64,000 nucleotides of DNA from an uncultured Eubacteriales bacterium. Lineage in GTDB: Bacteria > Bacillota > Clostridia > Oscillospirales > CAG-272. The notes below the pieces were generated by a model. It was not told the DNA's origin. It made no database searches and saw only the letters and a list, made by a program, of their open reading frames with translations. Numbering within the stretch: position 1 is the stretch's first letter; every line of letters begins with the position of its first letter. The translations under genes and the position numbers were made by a program. Positions 51,930 to 57,852 of this stretch are shown here, piece by piece. The DNA is taken from positions 16,001-80,000 of the forward strand of contig CAKSQF010000012.1 in the NCBI GenBank assembly GCA_934486825.1, written 5' to 3'.

Positions 51930-52705
51930 ATTACGCTCTGCCCTTCCCAGTCACGGTTTGCGGGAATTCCGAGCAGCTTGGTTACCGTAGGTGCGATATC
52001 CAGAATACTTACATTTTCAAGCCGTTTTCCGCCCTCAAACTCGGGACCGCAAAACAGGATCGGAATTGTCATGTCCTCGGGCATTTCGCTTCCGTGACAG
52101 CGATCGTGACCGCCGTGATCCGCCGTTATAATTACGCGATATTCATCCGGGAGAACCGAGATAACCTTCTGCATGGCATCCACTGCCTCATACAGCGAAT
52201 CGAGATACTCCTTCCCCATCCAGCCGTACTTGTGTCCGCACTCGTCGGGCAGACCGATATAGAAAAAGACGAAATCGGGCAATTCCTCCGGTATGTATCC
52301 GCATATCTCGCGGAGAGTCATTTTCAGTGATCTGTGCATCCCCTCCGCGCATCTTCCCGCCGCCATATAACTGAAATCCAACGTACCCGGGCGGGACAGA
52401 TCACGCAGTTGTTCCCAGTCATAGAAGCTTGCCGTTTTCCCCTCAAAGCGGTTGACCTGCTCAAACAGACCGACGATCGGACGCACCTGCGGAGCGTAGT
52501 CGTTTGTCAGCGTATTGTGCCGCTGCGGCGTCACGCTGTGAAAAAGCGACATATGACAGGGCAGTGTCACGCTCGGCATGACCGTCCTTCCCTCCATGGT
52601 ATAACTGCATGTCTTCATCAGCTCCCCGACAAACGGATGTCCGCAGTTTTGCAGACCGTCCGGACGCATGCCGTCAGCCAATATCAGAATTACTTTGTTT
52701 TTCAT
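51926..52705 (-). CDS. Alkaline-phosphatase-superfamily phosphodiesterase / nucleotide pyrophosphatase-like protein
   Basis: A 259-residue soluble hydrolase of the alkaline phosphatase superfamily. The first metal site is ILILADGMRPDG; the likely nucleophile is Thr in MPSVTLPCHMSLFHS; the later ligands lie in LPDECGHKYGW and ITADHGGHDRCHGSE. This order matches type I phosphodiesterases. With no signal peptide it acts in the cytoplasm. GGGGGAAAAG precedes the ATG. Its 5' end overlaps the regulator gene by 32 bases. Confidence 0.85.
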   Translation of the reverse strand: MKNKVILILADGMRPDGLQNCGHPFVGELMKTCSYTMEGRTVMPSVTLPCHMSLFHSVTPQRHNTLTNDYAPQVRPIVGLFEQVNRFEGKTASFYDWEQLRDLSRPGTLDFSYMAAGRCAEGMHRSLKMTLREICGYIPEELPDFVFFYIGLPDECGHKYGWMGKEYLDSLYEAVDAMQKVISVLPDEYRVIITADHGGHDRCHGSEMPEDMTIPILFCGPEFEGGKRLENVSILDIAPTVTKLLGIPANRDWEGQSVI

Positions 52706-53489
52706 ATTCTTTTCCCCCTTTATTATTTACAGAGCATACCCGCACGCCCTTCGCGCGGCAGTCTCTGACAAAGCCGGATGAAACCCCGCTGTCGGTTGCA
52801 ATTACCATGGCGGGCGTAAGCTCGGCGATCCGATAGGGCGCGGCTTGCCCGAGTTTGGCGGCATCGGCGGCGACGATCACCTCGTCCGCACATTCGGTCA
52901 GCAGCTTCTGATTCGGGATCAGCTCCGGAATATAATCATAAATTCCGTCGGCGACCGAGACTGCGCTCGGGCAGAGGATCGCCTTCCCCGCATGCAGACC
53001 GCGAAGCATCTCCTGCGCCATATATCCGCAGAACACCTGCTCACTGCCGAGATACTCCCCGCCGATCTGGATCAGCCGGAACCCCTCCTTGCGCGACAGC
53101 GTCTGCATAACCTCCATGGAATAGCTAATAACCGTCAGGTGCTGAAATGTTTCAGCCATCAGTTGTGCAATCTCTCTTGCGGTAGTTCCGCTGTCCAGCA
53201 TAACGTGATCCCCTTCCTTCAGCAGGGATATCACCGCCCGAGCCGTCTCCACCTTCTCGGGAAGATGCTGCTTTGCCCTCTCGGAAAGCTTTTCGAATTG
53301 CTGCATCCGACCGGGCGAAACGGCGCCTCCGTGCACGCGGCGTATAAGATTGTCCCGCTCCAGAAGCTCCAGATCTCTCCTTATGGTTTCAATTGACACG
53401 CGGTACCGCCCGGTAAGCTCGCTTACCGTTACCGTTTTCTGTGCATTTACCAGCATTACAATGTCTGCTCTGCGTTCATCTGCAAACAA
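52674..53489 (-). CDS. DeoR-family transcriptional regulator
   Basis: A 271-residue repressor. The N-terminal winged helix (about 1-60) has FADERRADIVMLV and VSIETIRRDLELLE, and RVHGGAV closes it. The sugar-phosphate-sensing domain carries VMLDSGTTAREIAQ and IVAADAAKLG. It probably represses its own operon until a phosphorylated metabolite appears, which suits the MFS and phosphodiesterase genes. The TTG at 53489 is preferred over the TTG at 53495 because GGAGG (53499-53503) then lies 9 bases upstream. Confidence 0.9.
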   Translation of the reverse strand: MFADERRADIVMLVNAQKTVTVSELTGRYRVSIETIRRDLELLERDNLIRRVHGGAVSPGRMQQFEKLSERAKQHLPEKVETARAVISLLKEGDHVMLDSGTTAREIAQLMAETFQHLTVISYSMEVMQTLSRKEGFRLIQIGGEYLGSEQVFCGYMAQEMLRGLHAGKAILCPSAVSVADGIYDYIPELIPNQKLLTECADEVIVAADAAKLGQAAPYRIAELTPAMVIATDSGVSSGFVRDCRAKGVRVCSVNNKGGKEYEKQSNSDIG

Positions 53490-53519
53490 ACACAATCACC
53501 TCCAACAATATACAACATC

Positions 53520-53548
53520 ATTATACAGTCACAACCGCGATCTGTCAA
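53520..53548 (-). promoter_or_regulatory. Promoter of the DeoR operon
   Basis: On the minus strand TTGACA, a 17-base spacer and TATAAT: a perfect consensus. Confidence 0.85.
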
Positions 53549-53597
53549 GCACTTTTTGCAAAAAATCCGATCGCAGACCCTTTTTTTGCAAAAACAC

Positions 53598-53626
53598 TTG
53601 CAATGCCGCCCGTATTATGTTATAAT
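53598..53626 (+). promoter_or_regulatory. Promoter of the small RRXRR-like gene
   Basis: TTGCAA at 53598-53603, a 17-base spacer and TATAAT at 53621-53626. Confidence 0.65.
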
Positions 53627-53715
53627 TGCCTTGCGGACGGGGGAGATACCCATAACAAAAAACGAAAACCGCAAAAGCTTATCATAACAAGGGGGCGGCA
53701 CCCATAGAAAAAAAC

Positions 53716-54162
53716 GTGATTGTTGTTGACGAGCAGGGAAACGAATATGAAGCGACCTACCCGAAACGGGCAAAAGGTCTTGTAAAAAACGGCAGGGCAC
53801 GCTTCGTAGGTGAAAACAGAATATGCCTTGCGTGTCCTCCGTATGAGTTAATGGAGGATAATGAAATGACAAAGATAAACGAACCCGCAATATCGGAGAA
53901 AAAGTCGGAAGACATGCTGTACACGATCGGTTACGCGCTCGGACAGCTCGAAAAGGTAAAAAGCGAAGCTTCCGCTTTTTTCACCGAAATGTCAAAAAAG
54001 CTTATGGAGATACAATCTGGCGGACCGGGAGATGTCGGAGCGCAGTCCAAAGGGATGGCGTTCCAGGCACTGATTGAAGAACAGGGGAGTTTCTACCGCA
54101 AGCTGATCGATTTTTACATCGGAATGATTTCCGATCTGAAAAAAGATGCTCCGCGGGCATAG
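53716..54162 (+). CDS. Small conserved protein with an RRXRR-like N-terminal motif
   Basis: A 148-residue soluble protein from the GTG at 53716. The N-terminal 45 residues (VVDEQGNEYEATYPKRAKGL, then VKNGRARF and ICLACPP) are widespread in Clostridia and resemble the RRXRR motif found ahead of IscB nucleases. The rest (about 60-148) is helical with coiled-coil character. No ribosome site serves the GTG. The frame extends upstream to an ATA at 53704 with a purine-rich GGGGGCGG about 6 bases before it, giving an opening MEKNVIVVDE, so an ATA start is plausible. Function unknown. Confidence 0.7.
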   Translation: MIVVDEQGNEYEATYPKRAKGLVKNGRARFVGENRICLACPPYELMEDNEMTKINEPAISEKKSEDMLYTIGYALGQLEKVKSEASAFFTEMSKKLMEIQSGGPGDVGAQSKGMAFQALIEEQGSFYRKLIDFYIGMISDLKKDAPRA

Positions 54163-54181
54163 TCCGCAGGAAAAAGACACA

Positions 54182-54217
54182 AAAATATACCCCGTTCTTC
54201 GGAACGGGGTATATTTT
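54182..54217 (+). terminator. Terminator after the RRXRR-like gene
   Basis: The 16-bp arms AAAATATACCCCGTTC and complement close on TTCG. Confidence 0.93.
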
Positions 54218-54249
54218 GTACCGCGATATATTCTGAAAGAAGGTGCATT

Positions 54250-54731
54250 ATGAAAAGAAAAATCGTGTTTTTCGGGATTTTATACTATCCGCTTGTCATG
54301 CTCGTGTATCTGACCGCACTGAAATTGACCTCGCCGGTCTTCAACGCACTGCCGGATGTCGGACTCGGCGGGCTTGCCGTGCTGATCCATGGCATGGTCT
54401 TTGTCGAACTACCCGCAATCACAGCCGTGATGATGCGGTTCAGTCTCTTCAATGGTATGTTGACCCGATCGCGGCAGCCGAAATGCCGCTTCTTTTGTAC
54501 GTCCTGATGCTCGCAAAGCAGATAAAAAGCTCCGGATCATTCGGAAGTGCTTTTGTCGGACTTAACCGCATGCTGTGTGATAACGGAGTATGGCTGTATC
54601 TCGTCTGCCTGTTTGTTTTCGGACTTGCCCTCTCCTTCTCGGTTGCAAGAAAAAACGGACAGAACATCTCATACCGACTGATCTCCGGGCGCTCCGGCAA
54701 AAAAACCAACGGCTCCGCGCCCGTCGTCTGA
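54250..54731 (+). pseudogene. Frameshifted small membrane protein gene
   Basis: The first frame from ATG 54250 encodes MKRKIVFFGILYYP and two hydrophobic helices up to about 54450 (MMRFSLF). The membrane protein then continues in another frame as QWYVDPIAAAEMPLLLYVL and on through two more helices to the TGA at 54729-54731. One base appears to be missing at about 54449-54452 in TTCAATGG. Joined, the product is about 160 residues with four transmembrane segments. The family is not recognised. It is either a recent inactivation or a sequencing error. Confidence 0.7.
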
Positions 54732-54875
54732 CAAAAAGCAGATCTGCGCCGCCCGAATATTGGCGCGGCTCTGTCGGTATGCCGAAAACAGTCCGAAGCG
54801 TCTCTCAAGCGGCGCTTGAGGCAAAAAATCCGAAACTCAATTATCGCTTGCTGGTATTGTCCGCGACTTTGTGAT

Positions 54876-55031
54876 AGAGTGATGACAGTCGGGCGCGCAC
54901 CTGTACCGGGCGTGGTTCAGAGTGATGCGTGGGGCGAAAATCGAAGGATTCCGGGTTTCCCGAGATTTCCGGTCACGCAAAGCGACGAAAAGCCGCGGCG
55001 GGAACGGTCCGTGTCCGACTGTCATCACTCT
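54876..55031 (+). ncRNA. Candidate structured RNA bounded by a 17-bp inverted repeat
   Basis: AGAGTGATGACAGTCGG at 54876-54892 is exactly complementary to 55015-55031. The 122 bases between are GC-rich, contain further complementary blocks (CCGGG/CCCG near 54950-54962) and have no open frame of note. A 17-bp closing stem without coding content indicates a folded RNA of about 156 nt. It lies between the frameshifted gene and an XRE regulator. Size and shape bring the raiA RNA of Clostridia to mind, but this could not be tested. Confidence 0.55.
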
Positions 55032-55073
55032 TAATGTACAGCCGACCGAAAAGGGCGGCGGAAAGGAAAAAAT

Positions 55074-55826
55074 ATGTTTGACACTATGGTAGTGGGAAAA
55101 AGAATTGCAGAACTGAGAAAGCGGAACAACCTTACACAGCCGGAGCTTGCCGACGCAATGGGCGTCAGCTTTCAGGCAGTATCCAACTGGGAGAGAGGAA
55201 ACTCCATGCCCGATATTTCAAAGCTCTCCGACCTTGCCGGAATACTCGGAACAACCGTGGACGATCTGCTCGGAAAGAAAAATCCCGTGGTCGAAAAGCT
55301 CGCGAAGAACGAGGAACCCGATTTCGGAAATGTCAGCCGCGAGGAGCTGACAGAGGCGGCTGAGATCGCAAAGCCGCATGTCGTTGAGAAAATGGCGGAA
55401 AAGGTTGACGGCAAGGATGTCGTTCTGCTTCTACCCTTCCTCGGCGAGGAGTATATCGCAAAGCTTGCGAATGAAGCGTACTCGGAGGGACGCGACATTT
55501 CCGTCTTTCTCCCCTTTCTTGCCGAAACCGACGCAGACGCGCTCTTCTCCCGCGCGATTGCCGACGGACGGGAGGATATCGCAAAATTTCTGCCCTTCGC
55601 ATCCGACAAAAAGCTCACCGAAGCGGCGGCTGCATACAAAAAAGCGGGAAAGGATGTCGTATTGTTTCTTCCGTTTCTGGACGACAAGACAGTGAGAACA
55701 CTTGCGTCCGACGCACTGAAAAGCGGCGGACTCACGGCGGCACTTCCCTATCTTGCCTTTCTGGACAACGGTGACGCCGAATCGATAGCCGAGCGAATAC
55801 TGCACAAAAAGGCGGATAACGAATAA
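55074..55826 (+). CDS. XRE-family regulator with C-terminal PFL repeats
   Basis: A 250-residue protein. Residues about 5-68 form a Cro/CI-type helix-turn-helix (RIAELRKRNNLTQPELADAM, then VSFQAVSNWERG). From about 112 to 245 there are four to five repeats of roughly 27 residues, each with a core like D-V-x-L-F-L-P-F-L followed by a short helix (GKDVVLLLPFL, GRDISVFLPFL, DIAKFLPFA, GKDVVLFLPFL). These may form a helical solenoid for binding a partner. GGAAAGG precedes the ATG. Target genes are unknown. Confidence 0.85.
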   Translation: MFDTMVVGKRIAELRKRNNLTQPELADAMGVSFQAVSNWERGNSMPDISKLSDLAGILGTTVDDLLGKKNPVVEKLAKNEEPDFGNVSREELTEAAEIAKPHVVEKMAEKVDGKDVVLLLPFLGEEYIAKLANEAYSEGRDISVFLPFLAETDADALFSRAIADGREDIAKFLPFASDKKLTEAAAAYKKAGKDVVLFLPFLDDKTVRTLASDALKSGGLTAALPYLAFLDNGDAESIAERILHKKADNE

Positions 55827-55910
55827 TCGCCGTTGAATCCGTCCGAAAGTCCGCGCAAAATAACAGCTCTTCCCTGTCGGGGTCCGCAAAAACAGCAGTT
55901 TACCTCTCTT

Positions 55911-55945
55911 CCCGCCGTTTGAAAAAACGGCGGGTTGTCTTTTTG
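55911..55945 (+). terminator. Terminator after the XRE regulator
   Basis: CCCGCCGTTT and AAACGGCGGG close on GAAA, followed by TTGTCTTTTT. Confidence 0.85.
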
Positions 55946-56029
55946 TAAAGTCCCGCCGCCGCGGTCATATCGACTCTGCGGGACGCAGTCGGCTTTGCCG
56001 CCCGATCGGGCAGAATCGCCGATGCGCTG

Positions 56030-56263
56030 TCACTTCTTGTCTTCAACGCTCTGCGTTTTTTTATCGTCGGTGCGGACGGCTCCCACCGCAGGAGTACTGC
56101 CGTCGTCTTTGCGGCAGTTTCGGCGTTTGAGCTTTGCGTAAAGATCACACATTTTCTTGATCGTTGCGGCATCGAGAAAGCCGCGAAGCTCCGCATACGG
56201 CTTTCTCATCAACGCTTCGAATATTTTTTCGGTGACAACCTTGTCGTTTTCGGTAAATCTCAT
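56030..56263 (-). CDS. Small uncharacterised protein, 77 aa
   Basis: A charged helical protein opening MRFTENDKVVTEKIFEALM and including YAELRGFLDAATIKKMCDLY. The tail is polar and low in complexity. GGGAGG lies 9 bases before the ATG at 56263, which overlaps the stop of the 39-aa gene (ATGA). It lies in a small minus-strand unit behind a phage-type HTH gene. Function unknown. Confidence 0.6.
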   Translation of the reverse strand: MRFTENDKVVTEKIFEALMRKPYAELRGFLDAATIKKMCDLYAKLKRRNCRKDDGSTPAVGAVRTDDKKTQSVEDKK

Positions 56264-56379
56264 TTGTTTTTCCTCCCGTGAGCGCAAACGAACGCACATA
56301 CGCCGTCCGGCTCGTCCGCAAGCCAAAGCGTGTGTCTGTGTAATATTTCGTTAAGTTCTTCTTTTGTGTAGGTTTTCAT
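56260..56379 (-). CDS. Tiny protein (39 aa) resembling the start of a phage pentapeptide-repeat protein
   Basis: MKTYTKEELNEILHRHTLWL followed by ADEPDGVCA matches the usual N-terminus of phage-borne pentapeptide-repeat proteins, but the gene stops before any repeats. GGGAGG stands 6 bases before the ATG and the TGA overlaps the next start, so it is probably translated. It is likely a trimmed remnant of a prophage gene. Confidence 0.55.
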   Translation of the reverse strand: MKTYTKEELNEILHRHTLWLADEPDGVCAFVCAHGRKNK

Positions 56380-56441
56380 TGGTTTCCTCCCTGTTTGCGG
56401 ATTATTCAGCCAATCGTCCGATTTGCGTTTTTGTTGGTAGA

Positions 56442-56657
56442 TTATTGGTCTATCATTTTGGTAAAAAAAATATTCTCGATTTGCCCGTCAAGATGAAATA
56501 ATTTGCGAAACGCAATTATCTCCTTTGAATTGAATTCAGCCTTTCCGTTTATCTTTGCATTGAGCGATTGCGGTGAAATGCCGATTTTGCGGGCAGTTTC
56601 CGACTGTGACAAACCCGCTCCGCGGATAACTCCTTTTAACTTGTTGCCGTCTATCAT
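56442..56657 (-). CDS. Phage-type HTH protein, 71 aa
   Basis: A small DNA-binding protein with a helix-turn-helix at about 8-55: GVIRGAGLSQSETARKIGIS then PQSLNAKINGK. It resembles Cro-like or DUF739 phage proteins. GGGAGG is 7 bases before the ATG. It is transcribed divergently from the S24-type repressor, the classical layout of a phage lysogeny switch. Confidence 0.8.
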   Translation of the reverse strand: MIDGNKLKGVIRGAGLSQSETARKIGISPQSLNAKINGKAEFNSKEIIAFRKLFHLDGQIENIFFTKMIDQ

Positions 56658-56696
56658 TTTTTCACCTCCCTCTCGGTTGATTTTTTATCTACTCGC

Positions 56697-56725
56697 AGTA
56701 TATCACGTCTTACATGATTTGTCAA
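56697..56725 (-). promoter_or_regulatory. Promoter of the small HTH gene
   Basis: On the minus strand TTGACA, a 17-base spacer and TATACT. A GATTTTTTATCT element at 56679-56690 lies just downstream. Confidence 0.8.
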
Positions 56726-56775
56726 TAGCATTTTTAAAAAAAATCAAAAAAAGTAGATTTTTTATCTCAGCAAGG

Positions 56776-56804
56776 TTGACAAGTTGATTTTCTCATGATA
56801 TAAT
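56776..56804 (+). promoter_or_regulatory. Promoter of the S24 repressor gene with adjacent operator
   Basis: TTGACA at 56776-56781, a 17-base spacer and TATAAT at 56799-56804. GATTTTTTATCT at 56756-56767 precedes it and repeats the element at 56679-56690, so these are likely repressor sites. Confidence 0.8.
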
Positions 56805-56827
56805 TCGCTTATGAGAGGGGTGTAAAA

Positions 56828-57499
56828 ATGGAAACCACCGGGGAACGTATAAAGAAACTAAGACTTCAAAGAGGAATGTCGCAAGAAGAACTTGCAAAAC
56901 TGTTGGGGTACTCGCATAAATCTGCTATAAATAAAATCGAATTAAATATCAACGGGGTTCCTTCCTCAAAGATAGTAAAGTTGTCCAAAATCTTCGGAGT
57001 GTCGATATCATACCTGATGTGTGACGACGATTCCCGTCCCGCCCCCGACGGGGACGCGATCGACCTGTCAAAATTAAATAACGTGCGCCGCATAAACCCG
57101 AGAAGATTCCCGCTACTCGGCAAAATCGCATGCGGTCAGCCGATACTTGCCGTCGAAGAGCATGACAGCTATGTAACGGCAGACCGCGACATTGACGCCG
57201 ATTTCTGCGTCATCGCAAAAGGTGATTCAATGAGACAATCCCGCATATGCGACGGCGATACAGTATTCATAAAACGGATGCAGGCAGTCGGGGACATCAG
57301 AAATGTCGCTGCCGCAGGAGTCGTTGCGATCATCATCAACGACGAGGTGACCCTCAAACGCGTTTATTACAATAAGGACAACGACACTCTTATTCTCGCC
57401 GACGACAACTCAAAACGCCCGCCGATTCTCCTTACCGGCAGTGAAATCGACAATCTGAACTGCATAGGCAGGGCGGTCTGTTTTATGAGCTTATTGTAA
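56828..57499 (+). CDS. CI/LexA-like repressor with S24 peptidase domain
   Basis: A 223-residue repressor. The N-terminal helix-turn-helix (about 1-70) reads RGMSQEELAKLLGYSHKSAI. A linker leads to the S24 self-cleavage domain: cleavage site region GKIACGQP near residue 100, catalytic Ser in AKGDSMRQSRI and Lys in VTLKRVYY. This is the layout of phage CI and SOS-type repressors, which cleave themselves when RecA is activated. GAGAGGGG precedes the ATG. It probably controls the divergent phage-type genes; CRISPR control is a mere possibility. Confidence 0.9.
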   Translation: METTGERIKKLRLQRGMSQEELAKLLGYSHKSAINKIELNINGVPSSKIVKLSKIFGVSISYLMCDDDSRPAPDGDAIDLSKLNNVRRINPRRFPLLGKIACGQPILAVEEHDSYVTADRDIDADFCVIAKGDSMRQSRICDGDTVFIKRMQAVGDIRNVAAAGVVAIIINDEVTLKRVYYNKDNDTLILADDNSKRPPILLTGSEIDNLNCIGRAVCFMSLL

Positions 57500-57536
57500 G
57501 TTATCGGCAGAGCACAAACCGTTTTCGCAAAACATT

Positions 57537-57569
57537 CACCCGCAGTTCAAATCCTGCGGGTGAGTTTTT
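57537..57569 (+). terminator. Terminator after the S24 repressor
   Basis: CACCCGCAG and CTGCGGGTG pair around a short loop, then AGTTTTT. Confidence 0.88.
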
Positions 57570-57643
57570 ATACAAGAAATCACAAAAAGCATGTAATAGA
57601 ATGATTTTTTTACAAAAATTGTTCATTTTAACCGAATCATGTC

Positions 57644-57672
57644 TTGTATAACCGGTTTTTTTATGCTATAAT
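57644..57672 (+). promoter_or_regulatory. Probable cas operon promoter
   Basis: TTGTAT at 57644-57649, a 17-base spacer and TATAAT at 57667-57672. Transcription would start near 57679, giving cas9 a leader of about 175 bases that is antisense to the tracrRNA. Confidence 0.6.
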
Positions 57673-57695
57673 ATACCTGTGGGAAACAATGGCAA

Positions 57696-57816
57696 CAAAA
57701 AGCGGTGCCGTAAGCACCGCTTTTGCGCACACACCTGTGCAGTCGGAGAGTCCCGACGATCTGAGTTAACTTTTATTTGAACTCAATAGTGCAGATTTAC
57801 AGGGGACTATAAATCT
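57696..57816 (-). ncRNA. tracrRNA of the type II CRISPR system
   Basis: Read on the minus strand. An antirepeat of 22 bases (AGTCCCCTGTAAATCTGCAC then TA) pairs with the array repeat with 19 Watson-Crick pairs, 2 G-U pairs and 1 mismatch. A bulge and a lower stem (TTCAAAT against GTTTGA) follow. Downstream are the nexus hairpin GTCGG/CCGAC, a GCACA/TGTGC hairpin and a terminator hairpin AAGCGGTGC with TTTTT. This is the standard tracrRNA layout. A consensus promoter is placed to start it near 57816. Length is about 120 nt. Confidence 0.9.
57697..57724 (-). terminator. Terminator of the tracrRNA
   Basis: On the minus strand GCGGTGC and GCACCGC close on TTACG and are followed by TTTTTG. The hairpin has four T on the plus side too, so it could attenuate the cas9 transcript. 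Confidence 0.88.
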
Positions 57817-57822
57817 GTCTGA

Positions 57823-57851
57823 AGTATATCACGAAAAGGACGGCTTGTCAA
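57823..57851 (-). promoter_or_regulatory. Promoter of the tracrRNA
   Basis: On the minus strand TTGACA (57846-57851), a 17-base spacer and TATACT (57823-57828). The -35 box ends two bases before the cas9 ATG. Confidence 0.88.
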
Positions 57852-57852
57852 T

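Noticed and set aside
54803..54821. CTCAAGC/GCTTGAG hairpin as a terminator of the frameshifted gene
   Set aside because: The stem is short and not followed by a T run on the plus strand.
54876..55031. The 17-bp inverted repeats as ends of a small transposon
   Set aside because: No direct target duplication flanks them and the interior has no transposase; a MITE cannot be fully excluded, but a folded RNA fits better.
55900..56196. 98-codon minus-strand frame behind the XRE gene
   Set aside because: It runs through a plus-strand terminator and overlaps the better supported 77-aa gene in another frame.
57571..57660. A second small RNA in the AT-rich stretch left of the cas9 promoter
   Set aside because: Only an 8-bp inverted repeat (ATACAAGA/TCTTGTAT) is seen; no promoter or terminator frames it.
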